Below the pieces are notes generated by a model. That model saw nothing but the letters and a program-made list of their open reading frames with translations. It was not told the origin of the DNA and searched no databases. A stretch of 64,000 bases of DNA, taken from NCBI RefSeq assembly GCF_025370875.1, contig NZ_JAMXFD010000002.1, forward strand, positions 1-64,000, in the 5' to 3' direction. The translations under genes were made by a program, and so were the position numbers. Below, in pieces: positions 48,818 through 58,139 of this stretch (position 1 is the first letter of the stretch; every line of letters starts with the position of its first letter). The DNA comes from Laspinema palackyanum D2c (GTDB lineage Bacteria > Cyanobacteriota > Cyanobacteriia > Cyanobacteriales > Laspinemataceae).

Positions 48818-49306
48818 TTAGGGCTTGAGAATAGAAAGAATTATACCAGTAGTGGAGGTCGGAACTTCAATTTTACAAAGTTCAATGTGGCCCCCATAGC
48901 CTTGTACCGTTGGGGCTTCCGGTAGACTCTCTACAGTCCAGTCTCCACCTTTAACGTAAATATCAGGTTGGAGGGCCTCCAGGAGAGGAATGGCGGTGGG
49001 TTCGTTAAAAATAATTACCCCATCTACGGGTTTTAAGGCGCAAAGCACTTCCGCCCGTTGGATTTCCGGGATAATCGGTCGGGGGGGCATCCCCGGTTGG
49101 GGGGGTTTGATGGTTTGGACCGAGCGATCGCTATTTAGACCGACTACCAGAGTCCGCCCCAAGGATTTGGCGGTTTGGAGGTAACGAACATGACCCACAT
49201 GAAGCAGATCGAAACAGCCATTGGTAAAGACCAAGGGCCGCCACTGTTCAGGGTGAGCGGCGATCGCCTCCACCAGGGTAGAAATCGTGTAAAGACCAGG
49301 AATCAT
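48818..49306 (-). CDS. Nucleotidyltransferase, RfaE2/HldE-C type
   Basis: 162 residues. The cytidylyltransferase fold has 'TNGCFDLLHVGHVRYL' (the HxGH motif) and 'VVGLNSDRSVQTIKP', 'VDGVIIFNEPTAIPLLEALQPDIYVKGGDW'. This matches stand-alone D-beta-D-heptose-1-phosphate adenylyltransferases, which make ADP-heptose for surface polysaccharide. A 'PPQPGMPPRP' insert follows the Lys-Pro of the usual 'KGPGRP' position and is somewhat longer than normal. Heptose kinase and epimerase genes are not nearby, so the sugar is uncertain. Confidence 0.9.
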   Translation of the reverse strand: MIPGLYTISTLVEAIAAHPEQWRPLVFTNGCFDLLHVGHVRYLQTAKSLGRTLVVGLNSDRSVQTIKPPQPGMPPRPIIPEIQRAEVLCALKPVDGVIIFNEPTAIPLLEALQPDIYVKGGDWTVESLPEAPTVQGYGGHIELCKIEVPTSTTGIILSILKP

Positions 49307-49363
49307 GGGTTGTTCTCAAACAGCAAACGGCAAAAATTTGATACCCTCGGGTTCCCATAAAAC

Positions 49364-50113
49364 CTAATTCGGTTCAGGTTCACTCCCCGGTCGATATCCA
49401 TGTTCAAAGGCAAATCGTACCAGTTGGGACCGATTTTCTAACCCTAATTTACTCAAAATTCGACTCAAATGAGTCTGTACAGTTCGGGGACTAATCACCA
49501 AACGCGCCGCAATTTGTTTATTCGGATGGCCTTGAATCACTTCCCAAAAGACTCGCGCTTCCGCAGGGGTCAGGGGAAGCGGTTCCGGTTGCATCGGGTT
49601 CAGGTCCTCGGACTCACCCCGATGGCGGTGCCACCCCTGTGCGGGATCGTGAATCGGTTGCACTGACTCTTTCTGAGTGCTAGTAGGGGGCGAAGTTTGC
49701 GGGGTAAACTGCTGCATCAACCGGATCATCTCGGCGTGAATCCGTCGCGATCGCTCTAATTGCGCCTCGATTTTCGCCACCAACTCTAACGGTTCAAACG
49801 GTTTAATCAAATAATCATCCGCCCCGATCGCGTGACCTTCGATGCGATCGTCCAGTTCTCCCTTACTCGATAGGAAGATAAACGGAACTAACTTCCCCGC
49901 AGGATTGGTGCGAAGACGCCGACAAAATTCAAATCCGTCCATCAAAGGCATCATCACGTCTGATACCACCAAATCCGGCGGATCCCGCTTGAACAGGTTT
50001 AACGCTTCCACTCCTGAATCTGCTTCCTCAACTACAAATCCCTGCTTTTCCAAATGACGTTTCAGCATCATTCGCAGGGTTTTATCATCATCAACCACTA
50101 AAATTCGTTTCAT
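49364..50113 (-). CDS. NarL/LuxR-type response regulator
   Basis: 249 residues. The receiver covers ~1-120 with Asp8-10, phospho-acceptor Asp52 ('VVSDVMMP') and Lys near 104 ('LIKPFEPLE'). A variable linker (~130-175) leads to a LuxR helix-turn-helix (~178-240; 'LTPAEARVFWEVIQGHPNKQIAARL', 'SPRTVQTHLSRILSKLG'). It is a DNA-binding transcription regulator, with no adjacent kinase. Similar linker-bearing regulators (RpaA/NblR-like are different: those have OmpR-type ends) occur in cyanobacteria. Confidence 0.94.
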   Translation of the reverse strand: MKRILVVDDDKTLRMMLKRHLEKQGFVVEEADSGVEALNLFKRDPPDLVVSDVMMPLMDGFEFCRRLRTNPAGKLVPFIFLSSKGELDDRIEGHAIGADDYLIKPFEPLELVAKIEAQLERSRRIHAEMIRLMQQFTPQTSPPTSTQKESVQPIHDPAQGWHRHRGESEDLNPMQPEPLPLTPAEARVFWEVIQGHPNKQIAARLVISPRTVQTHLSRILSKLGLENRSQLVRFAFEHGYRPGSEPEPN

Positions 50114-50889
50114 CTGTGTGAGCCGCTACACCTAAGTTGCTGCTGGGTATCATCAGATCCGTTGCCACAGGCGGACCCTCGGCACAAAGTGGTCATTACC
50201 CTTAACCCTATAGACCTGCTCCTTTGCCTTGGGACTCAAGAGAGATTAAGTTCCCTTCCCTACTGATTTAGAGATACCCTCGAACTGATAACTAGGAGCA
50301 TAAAGTATTTGCTACAGGTCATCCTTAATTTTAGAATATTCTTGCCGCAATTTTCCTCAAATCTGGCAGTGGGGATCACAACAATCCGCGATCGCATCCT
50401 CAACAATCAGGGATTTTAACCCAGGATGTCTCTAAATGCAACTTCTGTGATCGGGCCCATGTCCATTTTAACTGATTCTATGCCTACTCTGCTCTGATTG
50501 GAACTAAGAGTTTTTTTCCTATCCTACATTGGGTTGAAGCGTGAGCCAGATTGGGCAATAATCCGGGATTCCATTGTAACAGTAAATTGCCGGAATATAA
50601 ACGACCTTGACTCCTTTAACGCGGTCATCCGATTCGCCCCAAGGAGTCAAGGTCATCCATCAACGCAATCTCCCTGACTTTAAAAGCATGAAGAGCGCCG
50701 GTACAGCAAAGCCCAAAACCTCAGTTTCTCCTCCGAGGACCGGGCTAGTCAACCGACCCTTTCAACCGGGTAAACCTGAAAATATCAACCCGAAAATTCT
50801 GGATTTTAAATAGACTTTTCCACCGGAGAGGCTGGGAACCAAGATAGAAGTGAGTCGCCTATCAAAGCCCTAGCCGTCGTTAGGATGAA
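50114..50889. other. Intergenic region with a 14-bp inverted repeat
   Basis: 776 bases. GACCTTGACTCCTT (50603-50616) is matched by its exact complement at 50641-50654; this hairpin could end transcripts of the leftward 580-residue gene, but has no T-run. The 68-codon frame at 50607-50813 begins inside this repeat and is probably spurious. Confidence 0.5.
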
Positions 50890-52632
50890 TTACAAAATTA
50901 CCGTAGGCGGATTCGGAACTAATCCCGAAATTTTTCCACCAATCATTGCTGATTGGTAATCAAACATCGTCCCGCCATATTGCATTAATACCCGCATCAG
51001 TTCCATTTCTGCACGGCGGGGTAACATGGTTTTCCAGGCTTTCAATGCTTCCAAAATCGTAGAAGCATTAAAGGATACTCCACTGCGATGGGCGGCAACT
51101 TCCTGATTTTCTCCTCGCCAATTTTGCGGGACATAACCCAGAGGAATTAACATAGATTTTTCCACTTGTTCGAGTAATAATTCCAGGCGTTTAAACCGTT
51201 GAACCTCGAAATGGGTTGGGTGATTTTCCACCCACTGTTTAACCGTGCGATCGCTGATTACTTCGGTTTTGAGGCGTTGGATGGCGGCAAACAGGGATTG
51301 ACTGGAATCTTTGACACAGGAGGTAGCGGGAGTCACCACCGAGGCCCCGTTTCCCGGTCCGGTGCGATAGCGGGTTTCCATGAAGGCGAGTTCCTGGAGG
51401 ATAGTTTGCAGCGGGTCAAACTGGCGATCGCCTAATTGGTAGGGGACGGTGAGTTCGGGAATGCGAATCACTACATCAGACACCGGCAAGCTGTACATCC
51501 ACCCCCGCTTGAAACTCCCCATATACGAGTGCCAACGATGAGCACCGGCGATCACACCTTCGCGGTTATGTCCATATACTTGGCGATATACTAAATCAAA
51601 GCGTAAATCCCCAGTAAATTCATCGGCTATCACTTGGGCAAACCCAAAGGCAAAATGCCCCGGAACCAGGCCCAGGATAGCCCGATCGCCCCGTTCTCCC
51701 CCACGCCAACCGAAGGTATGCACTACTAAGCCCACATCCCCTTTATACCACAATTCTCGGGTGCGTTTTTGCATCAGGCCCGATGATCGCTGGTTGCCAT
51801 AGAGGATACCCCCATTGTTATCTACCAGGGTGCGTTCCATGCGATGCAAGGGAATCTGTTCCCACTTAGATTCTACAAAGTGCTGACGAGCTTCCTCCCG
51901 TCCACTTAACATCCGCGTCGGCGCAAGGGAGAGGGCTGCGGCGGGTTTGATCGCCCCGACTATAAACAATCCCTCTGGATTGTGAGCGCCATAAATATAC
52001 CATCCATCGGCATTGAGGGGAGAGGTTTCGATGTCTATAATCGAACTTTGTTCCACCTGATGTCCTGGATGTTGAAATCCGGCATCCGGCAGGGCGATCG
52101 TTTCTTCTCCCCCGTCAAAATTACGGGTTTGGGGATTATAGTGTCTGACGCGGTAGCGGTTGTCTCCTACGGATGCCACAAACTGCACCAAGGCTTTTTG
52201 AACCCCGACAATTTGGATGGGTTCATCGCCGATACTCACAACCCAGGTATTTCCCACTTGTTCCACAGTCTGAACATCCAGTTCGACCTGGATATCATCA
52301 TCGGGTCTAGCACCCGCTAGGGATTCTAAGGGACTCACATTAGACCATCCCTCTAATCGAGTGGGGTGGATGTTAAAATTCTCCATACTTTGACGAGTGG
52401 TTTCGTCAAAGTGAATATCTGTAACGGCGCGATTAATCCAGGTTTGATGAATAGAGTTTGAATGCCATTTGAGCCAGACAGTTTGACCTTTGAGATGACG
52501 GTAAGGTTGTGGGGTATTTTCTAGGGTGAGATAAACGCCTCCGTCACTATGGCGTTGTGCCAGGGAGGGTAAGATTAGTTGTCCAGTCCATTGGGCGATC
52601 GGTCGATATAGCTGACCCTTGATTGAGTTCAT
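50890..52632 (-). CDS. Conserved hypothetical protein, 580 residues
   Basis: No domain I can assign with confidence. The N-terminal part (~1-225) is beta-rich: 'GQLYRPIAQWTGQLILPSLAQR', 'ESLAGARPDDDIQVELDVQTVEQVGNTWVVSIGDEP'. A middle region (~225-400) has conserved-looking 'LWYKGDVGLVVHTFGWRGGERGDRAILGLVPGHFAFGFAQV' and 'VYGHNREGVIAGAHRWHSYMGSFKRGWMY'. A helical C-terminus (~430-580) follows. No signal peptide or membrane helix is evident. I have a weak memory of similar cyanobacterial proteins carrying automatic 'CAAX protease' names, which this sequence does not support. It is a single gene. Confidence 0.8.
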   Translation of the reverse strand: MNSIKGQLYRPIAQWTGQLILPSLAQRHSDGGVYLTLENTPQPYRHLKGQTVWLKWHSNSIHQTWINRAVTDIHFDETTRQSMENFNIHPTRLEGWSNVSPLESLAGARPDDDIQVELDVQTVEQVGNTWVVSIGDEPIQIVGVQKALVQFVASVGDNRYRVRHYNPQTRNFDGGEETIALPDAGFQHPGHQVEQSSIIDIETSPLNADGWYIYGAHNPEGLFIVGAIKPAAALSLAPTRMLSGREEARQHFVESKWEQIPLHRMERTLVDNNGGILYGNQRSSGLMQKRTRELWYKGDVGLVVHTFGWRGGERGDRAILGLVPGHFAFGFAQVIADEFTGDLRFDLVYRQVYGHNREGVIAGAHRWHSYMGSFKRGWMYSLPVSDVVIRIPELTVPYQLGDRQFDPLQTILQELAFMETRYRTGPGNGASVVTPATSCVKDSSQSLFAAIQRLKTEVISDRTVKQWVENHPTHFEVQRFKRLELLLEQVEKSMLIPLGYVPQNWRGENQEVAAHRSGVSFNASTILEALKAWKTMLPRRAEMELMRVLMQYGGTMFDYQSAMIGGKISGLVPNPPTVIL

Positions 52633-52814
52633 AGTTGTCCCGTATAATTAAAGATGCCTGAAAGAATATTCTTTTATGATTTACAAGAGGCGATCGCGGC
52701 TTCTGGAGAAAGTGGGCGATCACGGAAAATCAGAGGTGGCAAAACAAGCTTATTTATATTTATTGTAAAATGATGCCGGATGAAAGGTGGGGTGGGGAGC
52801 GCATAGGGAGTTTT

Positions 52815-53031
52815 ATGGGGATTTTGATCCGCGATCGCCAGGAACTCATCCTCGAAGACTCGGCCCGACTTTGGGGAGCCCCTATCTGGAGCGGCGCGAT
52901 AACTTCTATCTGGAATTGCGGGCAATGATGCCAGTGGAGGAATCTCGCACTTTTGCAAATGAGTTAGACTTATCCGTGAGTGGATTGGGAGAGGGGTTAA
53001 AAAGAAAGACGCCCCTGAACGGAGCGCCTTA
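52815..53031 (+). pseudogene. Possible frameshifted gene fragment
   Basis: An ATG at 52815 with AGGGAG upstream reads 'MGILIRDRQELILEDSARLW' and then degrades to a stop at about 52926. The adjacent plus-strand frame then reads protein-like sequence ('YLERRDNFYLELRAMMPVEES', continuing to 53031). A single-base shift near 52880 would join them into about 70 residues. The opposite-strand frame at 52674-53120 looks less likely. Family unknown. Confidence 0.3.
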
Positions 53032-53144
53032 ATTTCAGGACTAAAACAGTTCCCCTCTTGGGGTAAATCTTGGCAACCCAAACCGTTAAAAAAGCCAACG
53101 GGAATCGGAATAGAGAGCACCGAGGGCGGTGGGATTCGATTCCT

Positions 53145-53693
53145 TTAACTAGGGGTATTGGGTTGGGATTCAAAGATAGTCGCGTAGGACTGAAGGATGC
53201 TGCTAACTTGAGTGAGCATTTCTTTGCCTGAACTTTTACCCAGGGCAACTCTACCGGGGAATTCTGGGCGGTCCAGATACCGGGCGATCGCCTCCTCGAC
53301 TTGTTTGGAGATGAGCTCTTGCAGTTCCTCCTTGGCTCGAACCCGCTGATAGTTCGCGCCTTCCTCCGTGGTGGCATAAAGGGGAGGAAGTCGGTTGAGT
53401 GCATAGGCGGCAATATCGCCGACATCCAGGGTCCGATCGCTGGTTGCCTCAATTTCGGCAACCCGGGCGATCGCCTCAGAGAGCACCAACTCTTCCATGA
53501 CATTAATAAACTGTTTCCGTGGTAAAACCACCACTTCTCCAGTTAAGAGCGACCCCATCAGGCGATCGAGAGCCATGTACTCTTCAATAGACAGTTCTGA
53601 GGCGGTGTTACAAATTCTACCGACCTCAGCTTCCATTGCTGGCGTTAGATACCCATCTTGTAGTGCCTGTTCTACGATTTTTTCTATACTCAT
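53145..53693 (-). CDS. ComFB-domain protein
   Basis: 182 residues. The N-terminal helices (~1-55) precede a ComFB domain (~60-140: 'FINVMEELVLSEAIARVAEIEA', 'DVGDIAAYALNRLPPLYATTEEG', 'RAKEELQELISKQVEEAIARYL'). ComFB was named as a late-competence protein in Bacillus; in cyanobacteria, related ComFB/CdgR proteins have been reported to bind c-di-GMP and affect cell size or motility. That role here is by family only. It is a single gene upstream of M23 on the same strand, about 200 bases before it. Confidence 0.88.
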   Translation of the reverse strand: MSIEKIVEQALQDGYLTPAMEAEVGRICNTASELSIEEYMALDRLMGSLLTGEVVVLPRKQFINVMEELVLSEAIARVAEIEATSDRTLDVGDIAAYALNRLPPLYATTEEGANYQRVRAKEELQELISKQVEEAIARYLDRPEFPGRVALGKSSGKEMLTQVSSILQSYATIFESQPNTPS

Positions 53694-53899
53694 ACTGCCT
53701 CGTTCTGCTCCACGGCACTTTTTTCAGTTTGATCCAAGAGTTTCAAGGGGCGATCGCCTCATGGAAAACTCTGCGATCGCAAGGACAACCCTGCACAGAT
53801 CTTGCCCTACAATCCGCCCTAATCTAGTTCTAAATCCAGAAAACTCCAGGATATCCCTAGGATAAGGGCGGCTTTACTGTACTCCATGCCTAATGAGAA

Positions 53900-54847
53900 T
53901 TATTCTACTCCCTCATATCGCCAGGGAACCGGATCGATGGATTGTCCATGAACGTATAATCCCCAGTGTAGGTGAGGTCCGGTCGAAGCGCCGGTGGTCC
54001 CGACTGCACCGATGACTTGACCGGGCCGTACCATATCGCCTTCCTTGACATCAATCCGACTTAGATGCAAATAAAGGGAGGTTAGGCCCTGACCATGATC
54101 GATCCCCACGACGTTGCCATGAATTTCAAATCCTTCTGATTCCCGTCCCACCAAGGCGATTCGACCGGCAGCAGGAGCCATAACAGGAGAACCCGACGCT
54201 CCGGCATAGTCTACACCGCGATGGTAATAATCCTCGGCAAAGACTCCATTGTAATACCGACGGACCCCGTAAATCGTGGTAATCGGTCCGTCATTGGGGC
54301 GCAGAAACGGACCATTCCAGAATTTCTCAGGGGTGACGAGTTTTTTAAATTCATCGACGCGATCAAATTCCATATCGGTCCCTTCCAGGTCATCCTTACC
54401 CGGGGGTAGCCAAATCGATTGAGTCGGAAACTCGCGATCGCTGACCCATACGGCAATATTGCGAGTTTGAGCATCCCCTTCCACCTGAATCTCCCATCGT
54501 CCCGCTTGACTTAAAGGTGTCGTGGGGATCATCGCCCGATAGCGATTGCCCCCAATGGGAAAAGCAGGAACGGGACCATTTGGAGACATGACCGTTGGTG
54601 TGGCTGAATCTGAGGCGTCAGTTGAAATCACCACGGAGAGGGTATCCCCCAGTTGCGGATTCTCAGGTTTCACCTGGACTTGTAACGCTTGCACCGAGTT
54701 AGCAAGGGCCAAGAGTACCGAAACCGTCAATCCGATCACCGGAGCAGTTTTGGTTTTGACCTGTTGTTTCAGCCAAGGATTGGCCCCTGTGAAAAGCCAA
54801 CCCAGCATCCCCGGGGCGATCGGATTAGAGCTATGCAGGTGAGTCAT
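53900..54847 (-). CDS. M23 (LytM) peptidase
   Basis: 315 residues. A membrane anchor or signal sits near 36-56 ('APVIGLTVSVLLALANSVQA'), an Ig-like/beta domain at ~58-150 and the M23 domain at ~190-310. The zinc ligands are present: His209 and Asp213 in 'YHRGVDYAG', and His294 in 'GPHLHWGLY' with catalytic His261/292. It should cleave peptidoglycan cross-bridges in the periplasm during growth or division. An in-frame ATG near the start ('MLGWLF') is a possible alternative. Confidence 0.93.
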   Translation of the reverse strand: MTHLHSSNPIAPGMLGWLFTGANPWLKQQVKTKTAPVIGLTVSVLLALANSVQALQVQVKPENPQLGDTLSVVISTDASDSATPTVMSPNGPVPAFPIGGNRYRAMIPTTPLSQAGRWEIQVEGDAQTRNIAVWVSDREFPTQSIWLPPGKDDLEGTDMEFDRVDEFKKLVTPEKFWNGPFLRPNDGPITTIYGVRRYYNGVFAEDYYHRGVDYAGASGSPVMAPAAGRIALVGRESEGFEIHGNVVGIDHGQGLTSLYLHLSRIDVKEGDMVRPGQVIGAVGTTGASTGPHLHWGLYVHGQSIDPVPWRYEGVE

Positions 54848-54931
54848 AATTCTTCTGTTCGTCTGTTTTAATCGTGCTAGAGAGACTTACGGGCGATCGC
54901 GGTAAGTTCCACATTTTATCATGCTGTTTTT

Positions 54932-55050
54932 GGGGGATGGGGGATGGGGGAGATGGGGAGGATGGGGGAGATGGGGAGGATGGGGGAGATGGGTGAGATG
55001 GGGGAGATGGGGAGGATGGGGGAGATGGGGAGGATGGGGGAGATGGGGAG
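54932..55050. repeat. G-rich tandem repeat
   Basis: Imperfect units of GGATGGGGGAGATGGGGA across about 120 bases, strongly purine on the plus strand. The G-tract spacing could support quadruplex structures. A minus-strand 'PSPPSS' open frame through it is an artefact of the repeat. Confidence 0.88.
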
Positions 55051-55080
55051 AAGTTTGTTGTAACGACTGAAGTCGTTCCT
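55050..55080. repeat. Solo copy of the GTAACGACT motif
   Basis: 'GTTTGTTGTAACGACTGAAG' and following bases match the terminal repeat of the element at 34271-34439. Confidence 0.75.
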
Positions 55081-55084
55081 CCCC

Positions 55085-55172
55085 TCATCCTTCATCCTTC
55101 ATCCCTCATCCCTCATCCCTCATCCTTCATCCCTCATCCCTCATCCTTCATCCTTCATCCTTCATCCTTCCC
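55085..55172. repeat. Heptanucleotide tandem repeat
   Basis: Twelve consecutive 7-base units, TCATCCT or TCATCCC. Heptamer tandem repeats (STRR) are a known feature of filamentous cyanobacterial genomes. Located directly before the antiporter gene (start 55235). Confidence 0.92.
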
Positions 55173-55234
55173 CAAAAGTCGTTATGCTGAATTGTTATAA
55201 CCCGTAACATTTCTCTCATTTTTGACAGACACCC

Positions 55235-57571
55235 GTGCAAGAAGACTTTAGACTCATCCTTGACTTAGTAACGATGCTGGCGGCGGCTGCTAGTGGTGGT
55301 TTATTTGCGTCCCTCCTCGGTCAACCGGCTATTCTGGGCTATTTACTGGGAGGAATTATCGTGGGTCCTGCCGGTTTGGGATGGATCAAAGAACTGATTC
55401 AAGTGGAAACCCTCGCTCAATTTGGCGTCGCCTTACTCTTATTCGCCCTGGGAGTTGAGTTTTCCTTTGCAGAACTTAAAAAAGTCAAAGGGATTAGTCT
55501 CGGCGGTGGCACTCTGCAAATTGTACTCACCATCGCCGTAACAACCTTTGTTTCTCTGGTGATGGGTTGGTGTACCTCTTGGTCCCAGGGCGTCTTCTTA
55601 GGGGCCATTCTCTCCCTCTCCTCCACTGCGGTGGTCCTAAAATGTTTGATGGAACGCAACGAACTCCCCACCTTACATGGTCAGGTGATGCTGGGGATAT
55701 TGGTGGTGCAAGATTTGGCCTTGGGGTTCATGTTAGCGGTGTTACCGGCCCTGAACGAACCCCCCGAGGCGATCGGGATGGCGGTGATTTCTGCGGTGGT
55801 GCGAATTGCCCTGTTTGCTGTAGCAGCGATCGCAGTTGGATTATTCCTCGTTCCCCAGTTGCTGAGGTTTCTGGCTAAAACTGAGAGTCAAGAACTATTT
55901 TTACTCGGGGTGATTGCCTTATGTTTGGGAATTGCCTTAGTCACCTACTATCTCGGGTTTTCCATTGAAATGGGGGCCTTCGTCGCCGGGTTGATGATTT
56001 CTGAGGTGGAATATGCGGACCAAACCCTCACCTATGTCGAACCCCTGCGAGATATTTTGGCAGCCCTGTTTTTTGTGTCCGTGGGAATGCTGATTGACCC
56101 GGTGTTTCTCTGGCAGAATCTGGAACTGATTCTCGGGTTAGTCTGTTTAGTGTTTGTGGGGAAATTTTTAATCATCACCCCGATTGTGACTAGCTTTGGC
56201 TATCCCCTGAGAACGGCGTTAATTGTGGGTTTGGGACTGGCGCAAATTGGGGAATTTTCCTTTGTGTTGACGGCCCAGGGACTGGCGACGGGGTTGGTTT
56301 CCCGTCCTGTGTATCTGTTGATTTTAGGCACAACGGCGGTAACTCTGGTGGTAACGCCCTTTGTACTGCGATTGGTGCCGAAATTGCTGGATTGGGCGGA
56401 AAATCAGGAGGGGTTGGCGCGATTTTTTGAGGAGACCAGTGGCCCCCAGGCCGTTTCCGAGGAAATTCCTTTGCCCGATCGCGTGGTGGTTTGTGGATAT
56501 GGACGGGTGGGTAAAAAAGTCGTCCAACTGCTGCAAGCGCATAACTATCCCTTGGTGGTGATTGATAGTTCCGAACGGGCGATCGGGCAACTGCGGGCGG
56601 CAGGAATTCCCTATATTTATGGCAATGCGGCATCGTTGCACGTTTTAGAAGCAGCGGGAGTGGATCAGGCGAAGGCGGTGGCGGTGGCCCTGCCGGACCC
56701 GATGAGTACCCGGTTGTGTCTGAAGCGATCGCTGGAATTATCCCCAGAATTGGATGTGGTAGTCCAGGCGAACCAAGAAAAGGAGATTGAACTCCTCTAT
56801 CAATTGGGGGCCTCGGAAGTGGTGCAATCAGAATTTGAGGTAAGTTTAGAACTGGCGACTCATTTGTTACTCGGGGTGGGATTACCCTTGCCGGGGATTC
56901 GGCGAGAAATTGAACAAATTCGCAGTCATCACTATTTAGAATTGCGTCCCGCGCGATCGCCCTCGGAAGTCTCCCGGGAGTTACAGGTGGCCGCATTGGA
57001 TATGAACAGCAAATGGTATCCCCTCCCGGAACTGTCTCCTCTGGTAGGGATGACCTTAGAACAAACGGATATGCGCCGACTCAGTGGGGTGAGTTTAATG
57101 GCAATTCGTCGCGCCAATGGGGAAGAAATCGACTATCCCACGGCGGATACAACCTTGGTGACAGGGGATAAACTCCTGGTGGTGGGACAAGGGGAAGAAC
57201 TGACCACTTTTGAGCAGTTAGCCCGAGGAGAGGTGGCGATTCCCCAAGAAAATCGCTCTTGTCAATGGCTGATGGTCACAGAAGGGAGTCCCATCACGGA
57301 TAAAACCTTGGCTCAATTAGACTTACGGGCAGAGTATGAAGTGCAGGTGCAAGCGATTCGCCGGGAAGGGCAGTTTATTCGGTTTCCTCATGGAGGGACT
57401 CAGGTGCAAGCAGGCGATCGCCTCCTGCTGTGCGGCAGTCTCCTCTCCCTGAAACGGATTCAAATGTGGTTGGCCCCTCATCCGGGTCAATCTCTTCCGA
57501 TCACGGTTACCCTGAGCAAAGCTCACCAAAGTGAACCGCTCAAGGAGGGGTTACCCAGCGATCGGGGGTAA
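55235..57571 (+). CDS. CPA2-family K+/H+ antiporter with TrkA domains
   Basis: 778 residues from a GTG. An N-terminal Na+/H+-exchanger domain has about 12-13 membrane helices (~5-390), and a TrkA-N Rossmann domain begins at 415 ('DRVVVCGYGRVGKKVVQLL'), followed by two TrkA-C domains (~575-660 and ~680-760). This KefB-like layout regulates K+ efflux or exchange by nucleotide binding. The 'LGMSLPLPGIRR'-like 'LLGVGLPLPGIRREIEQ' joins domains. It lies downstream of repeat-rich sequence; the start is supported by 'MQEDFRLILDLVTML' but no clear ribosome site. Confidence 0.95.
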   Translation: MQEDFRLILDLVTMLAAAASGGLFASLLGQPAILGYLLGGIIVGPAGLGWIKELIQVETLAQFGVALLLFALGVEFSFAELKKVKGISLGGGTLQIVLTIAVTTFVSLVMGWCTSWSQGVFLGAILSLSSTAVVLKCLMERNELPTLHGQVMLGILVVQDLALGFMLAVLPALNEPPEAIGMAVISAVVRIALFAVAAIAVGLFLVPQLLRFLAKTESQELFLLGVIALCLGIALVTYYLGFSIEMGAFVAGLMISEVEYADQTLTYVEPLRDILAALFFVSVGMLIDPVFLWQNLELILGLVCLVFVGKFLIITPIVTSFGYPLRTALIVGLGLAQIGEFSFVLTAQGLATGLVSRPVYLLILGTTAVTLVVTPFVLRLVPKLLDWAENQEGLARFFEETSGPQAVSEEIPLPDRVVVCGYGRVGKKVVQLLQAHNYPLVVIDSSERAIGQLRAAGIPYIYGNAASLHVLEAAGVDQAKAVAVALPDPMSTRLCLKRSLELSPELDVVVQANQEKEIELLYQLGASEVVQSEFEVSLELATHLLLGVGLPLPGIRREIEQIRSHHYLELRPARSPSEVSRELQVAALDMNSKWYPLPELSPLVGMTLEQTDMRRLSGVSLMAIRRANGEEIDYPTADTTLVTGDKLLVVGQGEELTTFEQLARGEVAIPQENRSCQWLMVTEGSPITDKTLAQLDLRAEYEVQVQAIRREGQFIRFPHGGTQVQAGDRLLLCGSLLSLKRIQMWLAPHPGQSLPITVTLSKAHQSEPLKEGLPSDRG

Positions 57572-57617
57572 GGGGGGCGGTCCGGTATGGGCTAAATCAG
57601 GCCAGACCGGACTAGGG

Positions 57618-57830
57618 TCAAGATTTGGGTTTCAGATAAACAATGGAATGACGCCAGACGATGGTTTGCTTGTCGTAGTGATCCAGGATAGAAATGCAGT
57701 CTTTATCCTGCCAGAAAATTTTACCGGCTAATAAATCTCCGGTAACCAGTTTGAGTTCTATCTCGTGTTTGTCTTTAATGAAATTTTGAACTTGGCGAAT
57801 GCTAGGTAAGTTAGTATCGAAGTCAGACAT
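57618..57830 (-). CDS. hfq: Cyanobacterial Hfq-like RNA chaperone
   Basis: 70 residues of Sm fold: 'PSIRQVQNFIKDKHEIELKLVTGDLLAGKIFWQDKDCISI' and 'IVWRHSIVYLKP'. This is the divergent cyanobacterial Hfq, which lacks several RNA-contacting residues of enterobacterial Hfq and in Synechocystis is tied to type IV pili (PilB1). The Sm1/Sm2 spacing is normal. It is encoded opposite and just downstream of the antiporter, with a converging end. Confidence 0.93.
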   Translation of the reverse strand: MSDFDTNLPSIRQVQNFIKDKHEIELKLVTGDLLAGKIFWQDKDCISILDHYDKQTIVWRHSIVYLKPKS

Positions 57831-58139
57831 GATTGGGTCTCAATGAGAGAAAATTGGGCATCAAAATCGAAGCACATCGGACAAAATTCAGGCAGGCCAG
57901 TTATTTTGCCTCGATGTTAAGCGATCAACCGGCTCTATGAGTCATGTTAACCTGTCCGAGAATCAACTCAGGCCCAGTCAGGATTCACACCCGGAATAGC
58001 CTTCAGGATGTGAGGGATGGGGACTGCGATGGCGCTTTTACCGAGGGATAAAGATTCCGGTCCCAAAAGTGGGAACTTTAACATCGGGTATTATCAAATA
58101 AAACTAGGACAAGAACCCGAATAATCGCGAGTACAAGCC
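57831..58139. other. Divergent promoter region between hfq and dapF
   Basis: 309 bases with no gene. It should carry promoters for both neighbours; I could not assign clear boxes. Confidence 0.5.

Noticed and set aside
52674-53120. 148-codon minus-strand frame
   Set aside because: Pro/Ser-rich and unlike a real protein; the plus strand shows more protein-like pieces.
56190-56996. 268-codon minus-strand frame inside the antiporter gene
   Set aside because: Shadow of the high-GC third positions of the plus-strand antiporter; no domain.
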